DNA of 64,000 nt, taken from Herbidospora solisilvae. Its GTDB lineage: Bacteria > Actinomycetota > Actinomycetes > Streptosporangiales > Streptosporangiaceae. Below are positions 40,240-48,666 of this stretch, in pieces. The stretch lies in assembly GCF_009901565.1 (NCBI RefSeq), contig NZ_WXEW01000007.1, forward strand, positions 496,001-560,000, in the 5' to 3' direction. Each line of letters opens with the position of its first letter. Within the stretch, counting starts at the first letter, position 1. Below the pieces are notes generated by a model, which saw only the letters and a list, made by a program, of their open reading frames with translations, searched no databases and was not told the DNA's origin. The position numbers and the translations under genes were made by a program.

Positions 40240-40336
40240 CACTAGTCACTGGTCGTGCGCTGATCCCGGTTGAGACCCTTTATCCGGTCACCGGCGGTAC
40301 GGGGGTGTCGCCGGAGAGCGGCCCCATTCAGGGTCC

Positions 40337-40382
40337 CCGGGCCTTCTCAGGCAGGCGGCGCGGCTCACCTGCGGAGGCCCGG
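40337..40382. terminator. Bidirectional terminator
   Basis: Outer arms CCGGGCCT/AGGCCCGG and inner arms GCAGG/CCTGC form a two-part stem between convergent genes; the right arm runs close to the response-regulator 3' end. Confidence 0.65.
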
Positions 40383-40390
40383 CCCTCTGT

Positions 40391-40996
40391 CTATAACCAG
40401 CCCGAATCGGCGGCGATCCTGACCGCGTCGACCCGGTTCCTGGCGCCCGTCTTGCACATGATGCGCGACAGGTGGTTGCGGACCGTTCCCACCGACAGGA
40501 AGAGCTCGTCGGCGATCTCCTTCGACCGCGCGCCCTGCGCGGCGATGCGCAGCACGTCGAGCTCCCGCCGGGTCAGCGGGTTGTCGGCCGTCTGGAGCGC
40601 GGCCACGGCCAGATCGGAGTCGACCGCCCGGCGCCCGGCCGCGATCAGGCGGATGCCCTCGGCCAGCTTCTCGGGCCCGGCGTCGGTGCCCAGGAAGCCC
40701 AGCGCGTTGGCCGCGAACGCGCGGCGCACCTGACCGGGGTTGGCCTGGGAGGAAAGGATCATCACCCGGCACGCGGGCACCTTCTCGAGGAGCCGCGCCG
40801 CGGCGGCCAGGCCGCCCATGGCGGGCAGGTCGATGTCGATCACGGCGGTGTCGGGACGGTGTTCGACGGCGGCCGGGATGGCGTCCTCGCTCGACGCCAC
40901 CCCGGCCACGACTTCGAGGTCGCTCTCCCCGTTGAGGGAGGCGACCAGGCCATGCCGGACGAAGGGTAGGTGCTCGGCCACCAGAATCTTGATCAT
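40391..40996 (-). CDS. NarL/LuxR-family response regulator
   Basis: A 201-residue protein with a receiver domain (phosphoacceptor Asp54 in AVIDIDLPAMGG, Ser in ILSS) and a LuxR-type HTH (LTRRELDVLRIAAQGARSKEIADELFLSVGTVRNHLSRIMCK). The acidic pocket has Glu8-His9 rather than two acids. No histidine kinase gene is adjacent, so it is an orphan in this window. ATG 40996 fits the receiver start. Confidence 0.92.
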   Translation of the reverse strand: MIKILVAEHLPFVRHGLVASLNGESDLEVVAGVASSEDAIPAAVEHRPDTAVIDIDLPAMGGLAAAARLLEKVPACRVMILSSQANPGQVRRAFAANALGFLGTDAGPEKLAEGIRLIAAGRRAVDSDLAVAALQTADNPLTRRELDVLRIAAQGARSKEIADELFLSVGTVRNHLSRIMCKTGARNRVDAVRIAADSGWL

Positions 40997-41195
40997 GAGG
41001 CGCCCCCATCTCATACCTCAGGGTGATCGGCCAGACGCACAGTGTCATCGAAGTCTCCCGATTCGGCAAACCCGCCGCAAGCTCCCCAGAGGATCGCAGT
41101 GAAATGCCCACGAACGCGGACACGGCCGGACGCCGGGCGGCGTGGGCTACTCTCGATGCGACGACCGATTTTCCGCCTGCCGGGGGTATGCGCCG

Positions 41196-42497
41196 ATGAG
41201 CTGGCAGTTCATTGCCGGATTCGTGATTCTCTTCGTCGGCCTCCTGGTGTCGATCGCCCTTCACGAGCTCGGTCACCTCGTCCCGGCCAAGATCTTCGGC
41301 GTGCGCGTCACGCAGTACATGGTCGGATTCGGCTCCACCATGTGGTCGCGGCGGCGCGGCGAGACCGAATACGGCGTCAAGTGGATCCCCATGGGCGGCT
41401 ACATCCGCATGATCGGCATGCTGCCGCCGCGCGCGAGCGACGACCCCAACAAGCTGCGCTCGATCTCGACCGGGCCGTGGCAGGGCCTCATCGAGAACGC
41501 CCGCCAGGTGGCGTCCGAGGAGATCAGGCCCGGCGACGAGAGCCGGGTCTTCTACCGCAAGCCGTGGTGGCAGAAGGTCATCATCATGTTCGGCGGCCCG
41601 TTCATGAACTTCGTGCTGGCCTTCGGGCTGTTCGCGGTCGTCATGATGGGCTTCGGCGTGACCGTGCTCAAGCCGACGGTCAACGACGTCAGCAAGTGCG
41701 TCATCCCGGCCTCCCAGGCCGACCGCGAGTGCACGCCCGCCGACCCGAAGACCCCGGCCCTCGCGGCCGGGCTGCGGAAGGGTGACACCTTCGTCTCCAT
41801 CGACGGCAAGCCGGTGACCTCGTGGGAGTCGGCCACCTCGACCATCCGCGCCCACGGCGCCGGTCCGGTGCCCATCGTCATCGAGCGGGCCGGACAGCGG
41901 CAGACCCTCACGGTGAACCTCATCGCGACCGAGCGGCCCGACCTCGACGACCCCACCAAGGTCGTCCAGAACGTCGGCTTCCTCGGCGTCGAGCCGACCC
42001 AGGTGACCGAGCGCCAGGGCCCCGGCTACGTCGTCTCCGAGATGTGGGACATGACCTCGCGCACGGCCGTCTCGATGCTCGACATCCCGGGCAAGATGGT
42101 CGGCGTCTGGCACGCCGCCTTCTCGGGCGAGGAGCGCGACCCCAACGGCCCGATCGGCATCGTCGGGGCGGGCCGCATCGGCGGCGAGATCGCCGCCTCC
42201 GCCGCCCCGATCGAGAACAAGATCGTCATCTTCATCAACCTGCTGGCCGGGCTGAACCTGGCGATCGGCATCTTCAACCTGATCCCGCTGCTGCCGCTCG
42301 ACGGCGGCCACATCGCGGGGGGCCTGTGGGAGGGCGTCAAGCGCGGCTTCGCCCGCGTCGCCCGGCGGCCCGCGCCCGGCTACGTCGACGTCGCCAAGGC
42401 GCTGCCGCTGACCTACGCGATGGCGGCCGTGCTGCTCTTCATGGGCGGCCTGCTAATCTTCGCCGACATCGTCAACCCGGTCAGGCTGAGCGGCTAG
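41196..42497 (+). CDS. rseP: Site-2 protease (M50, RseP/Rip1 family)
   Basis: A 433-residue membrane metalloprotease. The zinc motif HELGH is at 23-27 in the first helix, a PDZ domain lies centrally (AAGLRKGDTFVSIDGKPV) and the third zinc ligand is in LPLDGGHI near the C-terminus. It cleaves anti-sigma factors within the membrane. GGGGG precedes ATG 41196. Neighbours usual for this gene (dxr upstream, ispG downstream) are absent; a DinB gene converges instead. Confidence 0.94.
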   Translation: MSWQFIAGFVILFVGLLVSIALHELGHLVPAKIFGVRVTQYMVGFGSTMWSRRRGETEYGVKWIPMGGYIRMIGMLPPRASDDPNKLRSISTGPWQGLIENARQVASEEIRPGDESRVFYRKPWWQKVIIMFGGPFMNFVLAFGLFAVVMMGFGVTVLKPTVNDVSKCVIPASQADRECTPADPKTPALAAGLRKGDTFVSIDGKPVTSWESATSTIRAHGAGPVPIVIERAGQRQTLTVNLIATERPDLDDPTKVVQNVGFLGVEPTQVTERQGPGYVVSEMWDMTSRTAVSMLDIPGKMVGVWHAAFSGEERDPNGPIGIVGAGRIGGEIAASAAPIENKIVIFINLLAGLNLAIGIFNLIPLLPLDGGHIAGGLWEGVKRGFARVARRPAPGYVDVAKALPLTYAMAAVLLFMGGLLIFADIVNPVRLSG

Positions 42498-42998
42498 CTA
42501 CTCCCCGGTCACGCCGTCGAGGCGCTCGCGCAGGAAGTCGGCGTGACCGTTGTGCCGGGCGTACTCCTCCAGCATGTGCGCCAGGATCCACCGGTGTGAC
42601 ATGAGCTCGCCGGCCCGGTTGGGCCTCTTCATCAGCGTGTCGAGCGGGGTCTCCGCGCTGATCTTCCGGGCGGCCTCGATCTCGGACCTCCAGGTGGCGA
42701 AGACCTCCTCGACGGGCGCCGAGTCGAGGGCGTCGAAGTCGTCGTCGGGGGCGGCGTCGGTGAAGAAGATGGGTGGCAGGTCCTCGCCGTTGAGCCGGAT
42801 GCGGAACCAGGCCCGCTCGACGTCGGCCAGGTGCCTGACCAGCCCGAGCAGCGACAACGACGAGGGTTCCACGGCCCGGCTGCGCAACTGCTCGTCGGTG
42901 AGGCCCGCGCACTTCATGGCCAGGGTGTCGCGGTGGTAGTCGAGGAAGGCGGCAAGGGTGTCGCGCTCGTCGCCGGCGAGGGGCGGGTCGATTCTCAT
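42498..42998 (-). CDS. DinB/DUF664-family protein
   Basis: A 166-residue four-helix protein with the DinB-like His triad in LLGLVRHLADVERAWF, HRWILAHMLEEYARHNGHAD, probably binding a metal. Members include thiol-dependent transferases using mycothiol or bacillithiol, but the reaction here is unknown. ATG 42998 starts MRIDPPLAGDERDTL, as in many homologues. It abuts the rseP end and is divergent from the SDR gene. Confidence 0.88.
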   Translation of the reverse strand: MRIDPPLAGDERDTLAAFLDYHRDTLAMKCAGLTDEQLRSRAVEPSSLSLLGLVRHLADVERAWFRIRLNGEDLPPIFFTDAAPDDDFDALDSAPVEEVFATWRSEIEAARKISAETPLDTLMKRPNRAGELMSHRWILAHMLEEYARHNGHADFLRERLDGVTGE

Positions 42999-43056
42999 GG
43001 GGTTATGGTGCCAAACCATTGCCAGATGCCCGACATCCTGCGGGAACAAGTCATTC

Positions 43057-43851
43057 ATGACACTTGACGGGAAAGTCGCGATTGTCGCCGGAGCGAGCCG
43101 GGGGATCGGCGAGGTCACCGCACGGGCGCTGGCCCGTTCAGGAGCCTCCGTGGTCCTGGCCGCTCGTGATTCCACCGCCATCGAGACCGTCGCCGCCGAC
43201 ATCCGGGCCTCCGGGGGACGCGCGCTCGCCGTGCCCACCGACGTGGGCGATTCGGACTCGGCCGAGCGGCTCGTCGCCGTCACCCTGGAGAAGTTCGGGC
43301 GGCTCGACGCGGCGTTCAACAACGCCACCGACGGGCCCGTGCCCGCGCCTCTGGCCGAGATCGATCCGCTGGACTTCGACCTCGGTATCCGGACCAACGT
43401 CCGCGGGACCTTCCTCGGCATGAAGTTCCAGATCCCCGCCATGCTGGCCTCGGGCGGCGGGTCGATCGTCAACATGGCCTCGGTGGCCGGGGTCCGGGGG
43501 ACCGCCAACCTGGCCGGGTACGTCGCGGCCAAGGCGGGGATCATCGGGCTGACCAAGGTCGCCGCGCTCGACTACGCCGACCAGGGGATCAGGGTGAACG
43601 TGCTGGCCCCCGGGCCCATCCTGACCTATCACCTGGAGGCGGCGGGAGACGACGTCCAGCGCAGGGCGGGTCAGGCCGCGCCGATGCGGCGGGTGGGGCT
43701 GCCCGAGGAGGTCGCGGCGACGGTGATCTGGCTGTTCTCCGACCAGTCGTCCTACATCACCGGGGTGACACTGCCGGTCGACGGCGGGATGGCGGCCGGG
43801 GAGAAGCCCCCGCTGGCCAAGAACCTCACGAGGCGGCCAGCGCCTCTATAG
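43057..43851 (+). CDS. Short-chain dehydrogenase/reductase
   Basis: A 264-residue SDR with cofactor motif GASRGIG (residues about 12-18), NNATDG in the NNAG position, catalytic Ser in NMASVAG and YxxxK in YVAAKAG, and the C-terminal YITGVTLPVDGG. The substrate is unknown. ATG 43057 is right before the Rossmann strand. The last 26 bp overlap the convergent marR gene. Confidence 0.9.
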   Translation: MTLDGKVAIVAGASRGIGEVTARALARSGASVVLAARDSTAIETVAADIRASGGRALAVPTDVGDSDSAERLVAVTLEKFGRLDAAFNNATDGPVPAPLAEIDPLDFDLGIRTNVRGTFLGMKFQIPAMLASGGGSIVNMASVAGVRGTANLAGYVAAKAGIIGLTKVAALDYADQGIRVNVLAPGPILTYHLEAAGDDVQRRAGQAAPMRRVGLPEEVAATVIWLFSDQSSYITGVTLPVDGGMAAGEKPPLAKNLTRRPAPL

Positions 43852-44245
43852 CGGGCAGGGCCGCCGCCAGGGCCTCCCGCTGCTCGGGCGGCAGGGCCGA
43901 GATCCGGGCCACGAAGAAGGCGATGCTGTCGCCCCGCAACCGGCCCAGTTCCGCCTCGCCCTCCGGCGTGAGGCTGATCAGGGAGGCCCGCCCGTCGGCG
44001 GGGTCGGGCGTGCGGGCGACCAGGCCGAGGCTCTCCAGCCCGCCCACCACCCGGCTCAGCGTCGGCGCGCTGACGCCCTCGTGGGCGGCCAGGTCGCCGA
44101 GCCGTACCGGGCCGAGCTGGGCGGCGGCCGCCAGGGTCGAGATCTGGCCGGCGGTCAGGTCGCCGCGGGTCTGCTGGCGGCCGCGCCGGCCCAGGCGGGC
44201 CAGTGCCGCCTTCAGCCGTTCGGCCAGCAGGTCCACGTCGGTCAT
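43826..44245 (-). CDS. MarR-family transcriptional regulator
   Basis: A 139-residue winged-helix protein: LTAGQISTLAAAAQLGPVRLGDLAAHEGVSAPTLSRVVGGL as HTH and RTPDPADGRASLISLTPEG as the wing. Its ATG overlaps the MFS stop (ATGA), so it is co-translated as the second gene of the operon and likely represses it through the palindrome at 45941. Confidence 0.92.
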   Translation of the reverse strand: MTDVDLLAERLKAALARLGRRGRQQTRGDLTAGQISTLAAAAQLGPVRLGDLAAHEGVSAPTLSRVVGGLESLGLVARTPDPADGRASLISLTPEGEAELGRLRGDSIAFFVARISALPPEQREALAAALPAIEALAAS

Positions 44246-45936
44246 GATCGGTTCACCGTGGCCGCCGCGACGGCCAGTTCGTCGTGGACGTACCGGCGGC
44301 CCCTCAGCAGCGACGCCACGGCGGCGATCAGCGACATCGCGACGGCCAGCAGGAACACCACCACCAGACCCTGGTGGAAGGGGCCGGAGACGAGGTCGGG
44401 GAAGTACTCGCGGCCGGTCAGGGTCGCGGCGTTCCCCGGGCTCAGATGGGCCAGGGCGCCGGTCGGGGCGAGCAGGTTCTCGATCGGGTTGTAGCCCAGG
44501 AAGGCGGCGAAGAGCGTGCCGACCGGAGGCAGTGCGCCGATCGTCGCGGCGAGTGCGGGCGGGACGCCGTGCTGGGCCAGCCCCCCGGTCAGGGTCTGGG
44601 GCAGGGTGGCGGCCAGGCCGGCGATCATCAGGGAGAAGAACACGCCGATCGACAGGACCATCCCGGCGTTGGTGAACGTCGCCCGCATGCCCGAGGCCAC
44701 GCCGCGCTGCCCGGCCGGGACCGAGTTCATGATCGCGGTGGTGTTGGGCGCGGTGAACAGGCCCGAGCCGACGCCGTTCAGGAAGATCAGCGTGGCGAAC
44801 ACCCAGTACGGGAAGTCGATCGGCACCAGCAGCAGCCCGAGGAAGGCCAGCGCGGACAGCACGAGCCCTCCGGAGGCGAAGGCGCGGGCGCCGTACCGGT
44901 CGGACAGGTGGCCCGACAGCGGGCCCGCCAGCAGGAAGCCGGCCGTCAGCGGCAGCAGGTAGACGCCGGCCCACAGCGGGGTGTCCTCGAAGGGGTAGCC
45001 GTGCAGGGGCAACCAGATGCCCTGGAGCCAGATGATCAGCATGAACTGCAGGCCGCCCCGGGCGATGGAGGCCAGCAGCCCGGCCACGTTCCCGGCCGCG
45101 AAGGCCCTGATCCGGAACAGCGACAGGTGGAACATCGGCTGCGCCGCCTTCGTCTCGATCAGGCAGAAGGCCGCCAGGATCAGCACGCCGCCCGTGATGC
45201 CGCCGATCACCAGCGGGTTGGTCCAGCCCATCGCGTGGCCGCCGTAGGGCTGGATGCCGTAGGTCACCGCCGCCAGCAGCATCGTGAGGCCGGCCGCGAA
45301 GGCCAGGTTGCCCCACCAGTCGATCCTGGCGCCCTCGACCCGGGTGACCGTCTCGCGCAGGCTCCGGTACGCCCACACCGTCCCCAGGACGCCGATGGGC
45401 ACCGAGGCCCAGAACACCAGCCGCCAGTCGAGCTGCGACAGCAGCCCGCCCGCGACCAGCCCCAGGAAGGTCCCGGCGATGCCGGCCACCTGGTTGACGC
45501 CCATCGCCATGCCGCGCCGCCCGGCGGGGAACGCGTCGGTGAGGATCGCCGCCGAGTTGGCCATCAGCAGCGCGCCCCCGACGCCCTGGAACAACCGCCA
45601 GCCGATCAGCCAGAGCGCGCCGCCCGACTGCTGGAAGGGGTCGAGGGCCAGCACCACCGTGCCGACGGTGAAGACGGCGAAGCCCGCGTTGTACATGCGG
45701 ACCCGGCCGAACATGTCGCCGAGGCGGCCCAGCGTGACCACCAGGACGGCCGAGACGAGCATGTAGCCCATCAGGATCCACAGCAGGTAAGAGACGTTGC
45801 CGGGTTCCAGCGGGTTCAGGTGGATGCCGCGGAAGACGGCCGGCAGCGAGATGATCACGATCGAGGAGTTGACGGTGGCGAGCAGCATGCCCAGGGTCGT
45901 GTTGCTCAGCACGATCCACGGATAACGGTCCGACAT
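44242..45936 (-). CDS. DHA2-type MFS drug exporter
   Basis: A 564-residue protein with about 14 hydrophobic segments. It opens SNTTLGMLLATVNSSIVIISLPAVF and has loop motif LGRLGDMFGRVRMYN and motif C-like NQVAGIAGTFLGLVAGG, as in EmrB/QacA multidrug antiporters. GGGGG lies 4 nt before the ATG. It is controlled, most likely, by the MarR protein encoded immediately downstream. Confidence 0.93.
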   Translation of the reverse strand: MSDRYPWIVLSNTTLGMLLATVNSSIVIISLPAVFRGIHLNPLEPGNVSYLLWILMGYMLVSAVLVVTLGRLGDMFGRVRMYNAGFAVFTVGTVVLALDPFQQSGGALWLIGWRLFQGVGGALLMANSAAILTDAFPAGRRGMAMGVNQVAGIAGTFLGLVAGGLLSQLDWRLVFWASVPIGVLGTVWAYRSLRETVTRVEGARIDWWGNLAFAAGLTMLLAAVTYGIQPYGGHAMGWTNPLVIGGITGGVLILAAFCLIETKAAQPMFHLSLFRIRAFAAGNVAGLLASIARGGLQFMLIIWLQGIWLPLHGYPFEDTPLWAGVYLLPLTAGFLLAGPLSGHLSDRYGARAFASGGLVLSALAFLGLLLVPIDFPYWVFATLIFLNGVGSGLFTAPNTTAIMNSVPAGQRGVASGMRATFTNAGMVLSIGVFFSLMIAGLAATLPQTLTGGLAQHGVPPALAATIGALPPVGTLFAAFLGYNPIENLLAPTGALAHLSPGNAATLTGREYFPDLVSGPFHQGLVVVFLLAVAMSLIAAVASLLRGRRYVHDELAVAAATVNRS

Positions 45937-45940
45937 GAGA

Positions 45941-45979
45941 CCCCCAACAACTTGCTTAACCTAACTAACGAGTTGGGGG
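45941..45979 (-). promoter_or_regulatory. Probable MarR operator/promoter of the MFS-marR operon
   Basis: Outer inverted repeat CCCCCAAC (45941-45948)/GTTGGGGG (45972-45979) encloses an AT-rich imperfect palindrome (TTGCTTAACC and CTAACTAACGAG). It is immediately upstream of the MFS start, so a bound regulator would block transcription. Confidence 0.5.
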
Positions 45980-46004
45980 AGGCGAAAATGCCCCAAACAA
46001 CACG

Positions 46005-46033
46005 AAAAGGGACGCGCTTCCGCGCGTCCCCTT
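46005..46033 (-). terminator. Terminator after UDP-glucose dehydrogenase
   Basis: A perfect 9-bp stem GGGACGCGC/GCGCGTCCC with TTCC loop; on the minus strand the stem is followed by TTTT. It ends the five-gene polysaccharide operon. Confidence 0.9.
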
Positions 46034-46105
46034 CCGGTCGTGACGTGTCTATCGGGCAGATTCAGGGCGCGAGCCACGACCGGCCTTCGGCCGGCCGCAT
46101 CTCGC

Positions 46106-47437
46106 TTACGGCATGCCGAGCGCCCGGTACTCCCAGCCCTCGGCGCGCCAGAACTCGGCGTCCAGGGCGTGGCGGCCGTCGACGATGCGGCGGTGCTTGA
46201 CCACCGACGCCAGGGCGGACGGCTCGATCTCGCGGAACTCGGTCCACTCGGTCAGCAGCACCACGACGTCGGCGTCGGCCGCCACGTCCATGGCGCTGGT
46301 GCCGTAGCGCAGCTCGGGGTAGGCGCGGCGGGCGTTGTCGAGGGCGGCCGGGTCGTAGACGCGGACGTTGGCGCCCAGGCCGTGCATGGTGCGGGCCACG
46401 TCGAGTGCCGGGGCGTCGCGGATGTCGTCGGAGTTGGGCTTGAAGGCCGCGCCGAGGCAGGCCACCTTCTTGCCGTTGAGCTGCCCGCCGACCATCTCGC
46501 GGACCAGGTCGATCGTGCGCGAGCGGCGGCGGCGGTTGATCGCGTCCACCTCGCGCAGGAACGACACGGCCTGGCCGACGCCGATCTCCTCGGCGCGGTA
46601 GGCGAAGGCGCGGATGTCCTTGGGCAGGCAGCCGCCGCCGAAGCCGAGACCGGGCTGGAGGAACCGGCCGCCGATGCGGTCGTCGAAGGCCAGCGCCTTG
46701 GCCAGGTGGCGCACGTCGGCCCCGGTCGCCTCGCAGATCTCGGCCATCGCGTTGATGTAGGAGATCTTGGTGGCCAGGAACGAGTTCGCGGCCACCTTCA
46801 CGAGCTCGGCGGTGGCCAGGTCGGTCACCACGACCGGGGTCTCGTTGTCGATGATCGGCCGGAAGGCCGCCTCGAGCTGCTGACGTGCCCAGTCGGAGGC
46901 CACGCCGAACACGAGCCGGTCGGGACGCAGGGTGTCCTCGACGGCGAAGCCCTCACGCAGGAACTCGGGGTTCCAGGCGAGCTCGACCTCGTCGCCGGCC
47001 GGGGCCAGCTCCTTGATCAGGGCGGTCAGGCGGGCGGCGGTGCCGACGGGGACGGTCGACTTGCCGACCACCAGGACCTTGCGGTCGAGCAGCGGCGCCA
47101 GGGCGGCCACGGAGGCGTCGACGTAGGTCAGGTCGGCGGCGTCCATGCCGGGTTTCTGCGGGGTGCCCACACAGATGAAGTGCACGTCGCCGTGGGCGGC
47201 GGCCTCCTCGACCGACGTGGTGAACCGGAGGCGGCCGGTCGCCATGGTCTTGTCGAGGAGTTCGGGCAGACCTGGCTCGAAGAACGGCACCTCGCCGGAT
47301 TGCAGCCGCTCGATCTTGCGGGGGTCGGTGTCGAGTCCGACCACCTCATAGCCGAGGGAGGCCATGCAGATCGCGTGAGTGGCTCCGAGATACCCGGTCC
47401 CGATGACGGTGATCCGGGGGAGTGCGGTGTCAGTCAT
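46106..47437 (-). CDS. ugd: UDP-glucose 6-dehydrogenase
   Basis: A 443-residue protein with Rossmann motif VIGTGYLGATHAIC, FICVGTPQKPGMDAADL, central KVAANSFLATKISYINAMAE and catalytic Cys in GFGGGCLPKDIRAF. It oxidises UDP-glucose to UDP-glucuronate with two NAD+. Length and motifs fit the TuaD/RkpK type. It is the last gene of the GT2/beta-helix operon, 21 bp after the third beta-helix gene, so UDP-glucuronate is the expected sugar donor of that system. Confidence 0.95.
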   Translation of the reverse strand: MTDTALPRITVIGTGYLGATHAICMASLGYEVVGLDTDPRKIERLQSGEVPFFEPGLPELLDKTMATGRLRFTTSVEEAAAHGDVHFICVGTPQKPGMDAADLTYVDASVAALAPLLDRKVLVVGKSTVPVGTAARLTALIKELAPAGDEVELAWNPEFLREGFAVEDTLRPDRLVFGVASDWARQQLEAAFRPIIDNETPVVVTDLATAELVKVAANSFLATKISYINAMAEICEATGADVRHLAKALAFDDRIGGRFLQPGLGFGGGCLPKDIRAFAYRAEEIGVGQAVSFLREVDAINRRRRSRTIDLVREMVGGQLNGKKVACLGAAFKPNSDDIRDAPALDVARTMHGLGANVRVYDPAALDNARRAYPELRYGTSAMDVAADADVVVLLTEWTEFREIEPSALASVVKHRRIVDGRHALDAEFWRAEGWEYRALGMP

Positions 47438-47458
47438 TGTCAGTTCTCTCGCAGAAAC

Positions 47459-48664
47459 TCAGGAGCATTCGCTCTTCTTGGTGAGCGGGCCGCCGGTCAC
47501 CTCGTTGTCGCAGGTGATCGTGTTGCCGCCTGCGGTGTCGTTGATGCCGTAGCCCCCTGAACCGCCCAGATCGATGACGTTGGCCCGGAAGGTGTTCCCG
47601 GTTCCCCAGCCATTGATGATCTTGTGGGTCTGGAAGCCGTCCGCGGGGGAGCCGCGGCCGGTGTTGCGCTCGATCAGGTAGCCGTTCCCCTTGACGTCCA
47701 CCCAGCTGTCGTTGTGACCATCGCCGGTGATCATCGAGCCGTCGAAGATGTTGCCGATGATCTTTCCGTCGGAGGTGCCCTCCTTGATGTCGATGGCCTC
47801 GGCGGTGGCGCGGATGACGTTCCCGCGCGCGATGTTGCGGTCGCTCTTGTCCATCTGGCCGCCGGAGAAGGTGGCCCAGTTGCTCTCGGCGGTGCCGAAG
47901 TAGACGCCCTCGCCGTACTTGTCCTTGCGGAGCCCGGTGCCCCAGATGAGGTTGTACTGGGCGATGTTGTCGGAGCTGAAGTTCCTGAAGTGGATGGCCT
48001 CGTCGCCGATGTGGTTGACGTCGAGGTCCTGGACGACGTTGAAGTTCGACTTGTCGGCCATGACGCCCTTCTGGGCGTGCCGGACGGTGAAGCCGATGAG
48101 CCGCCAGTACTCGGCCTCGTTCAGGTGGAAGGCGTAGCCCTCCTTGAGGCCGCCGCCGTCGATGATCGCGTCGCGGGAGCCGCAGACGAAGATCGGCTGG
48201 GCCTCGGTGCCCTTCGCGGCGGCCACGAACCGGCCCTGGTACTCGCCCGGCTCCATGAAGATCACCGTGCCGGGCTCGGCCGAGGCGAGGGCCTCGGTGA
48301 GCTCCTCCGCGGTGGTCACGGTCACGGTCGGGTCGGGGCAGGCGATCTTGCCCGCGCCGTCGGGGACCGCGATGTCCGGAGGCTGCTGGACGGCGGTGAA
48401 CGGCTCGAAGTCCTCTTCCTCGTCCTTCCGCACCGGCTCCTCCTCTTCCGTGAAGTCCTCACCCGAGTCTTCGGCCCCCAGGGTCGGCAGGGGCCGGGGA
48501 CCGGTGTCCGGCTGGATGTTCTCGACCACCATGCCGGGTTGTTGCTCCTGACCGCCGCCGCCGCCGAAGATCCCGTACAGGACGACCACGATCAGGATCG
48601 TGAAGGCCGCACCGGCCCCCGCGGCGATCATGGTCTTCTTGTCGATGTCGATCTCGATGCGCAT
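47459..48664 (-). CDS. Membrane-anchored parallel beta-helix protein (BH3)
   Basis: A 401-residue protein with a short cytoplasmic N-terminus, a transmembrane helix at about 12-33, a Glu-rich linker (about 55-90) and a right-handed beta-helix of pectate-lyase-like coils (GTVIFMEPGEYQGRF, IIDGGGLKEGYAFHLN, VVQDLDVNHIGDEAIHF, VIRATAEAIDIKEGTSDGKI). The Cys residues (98, 158 and near the end) may form disulfides outside the cell. The family includes polysaccharide lyases and C5-epimerases, but catalytic residues cannot be assigned. AAAGGA precedes the ATG; the gap to the previous gene is 2 nt. Confidence 0.85.
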   Translation of the reverse strand: MRIEIDIDKKTMIAAGAGAAFTILIVVVLYGIFGGGGGQEQQPGMVVENIQPDTGPRPLPTLGAEDSGEDFTEEEEPVRKDEEEDFEPFTAVQQPPDIAVPDGAGKIACPDPTVTVTTAEELTEALASAEPGTVIFMEPGEYQGRFVAAAKGTEAQPIFVCGSRDAIIDGGGLKEGYAFHLNEAEYWRLIGFTVRHAQKGVMADKSNFNVVQDLDVNHIGDEAIHFRNFSSDNIAQYNLIWGTGLRKDKYGEGVYFGTAESNWATFSGGQMDKSDRNIARGNVIRATAEAIDIKEGTSDGKIIGNIFDGSMITGDGHNDSWVDVKGNGYLIERNTGRGSPADGFQTHKIINGWGTGNTFRANVIDLGGSGGYGINDTAGGNTITCDNEVTGGPLTKKSECS

Positions 48665-48666
48665 GG

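Noticed and set aside
42498-43556. Long minus-strand frame extending the DinB gene across the SDR gene
   Set aside because: The extension is antisense to a complete SDR; the DinB family start is at 42998.
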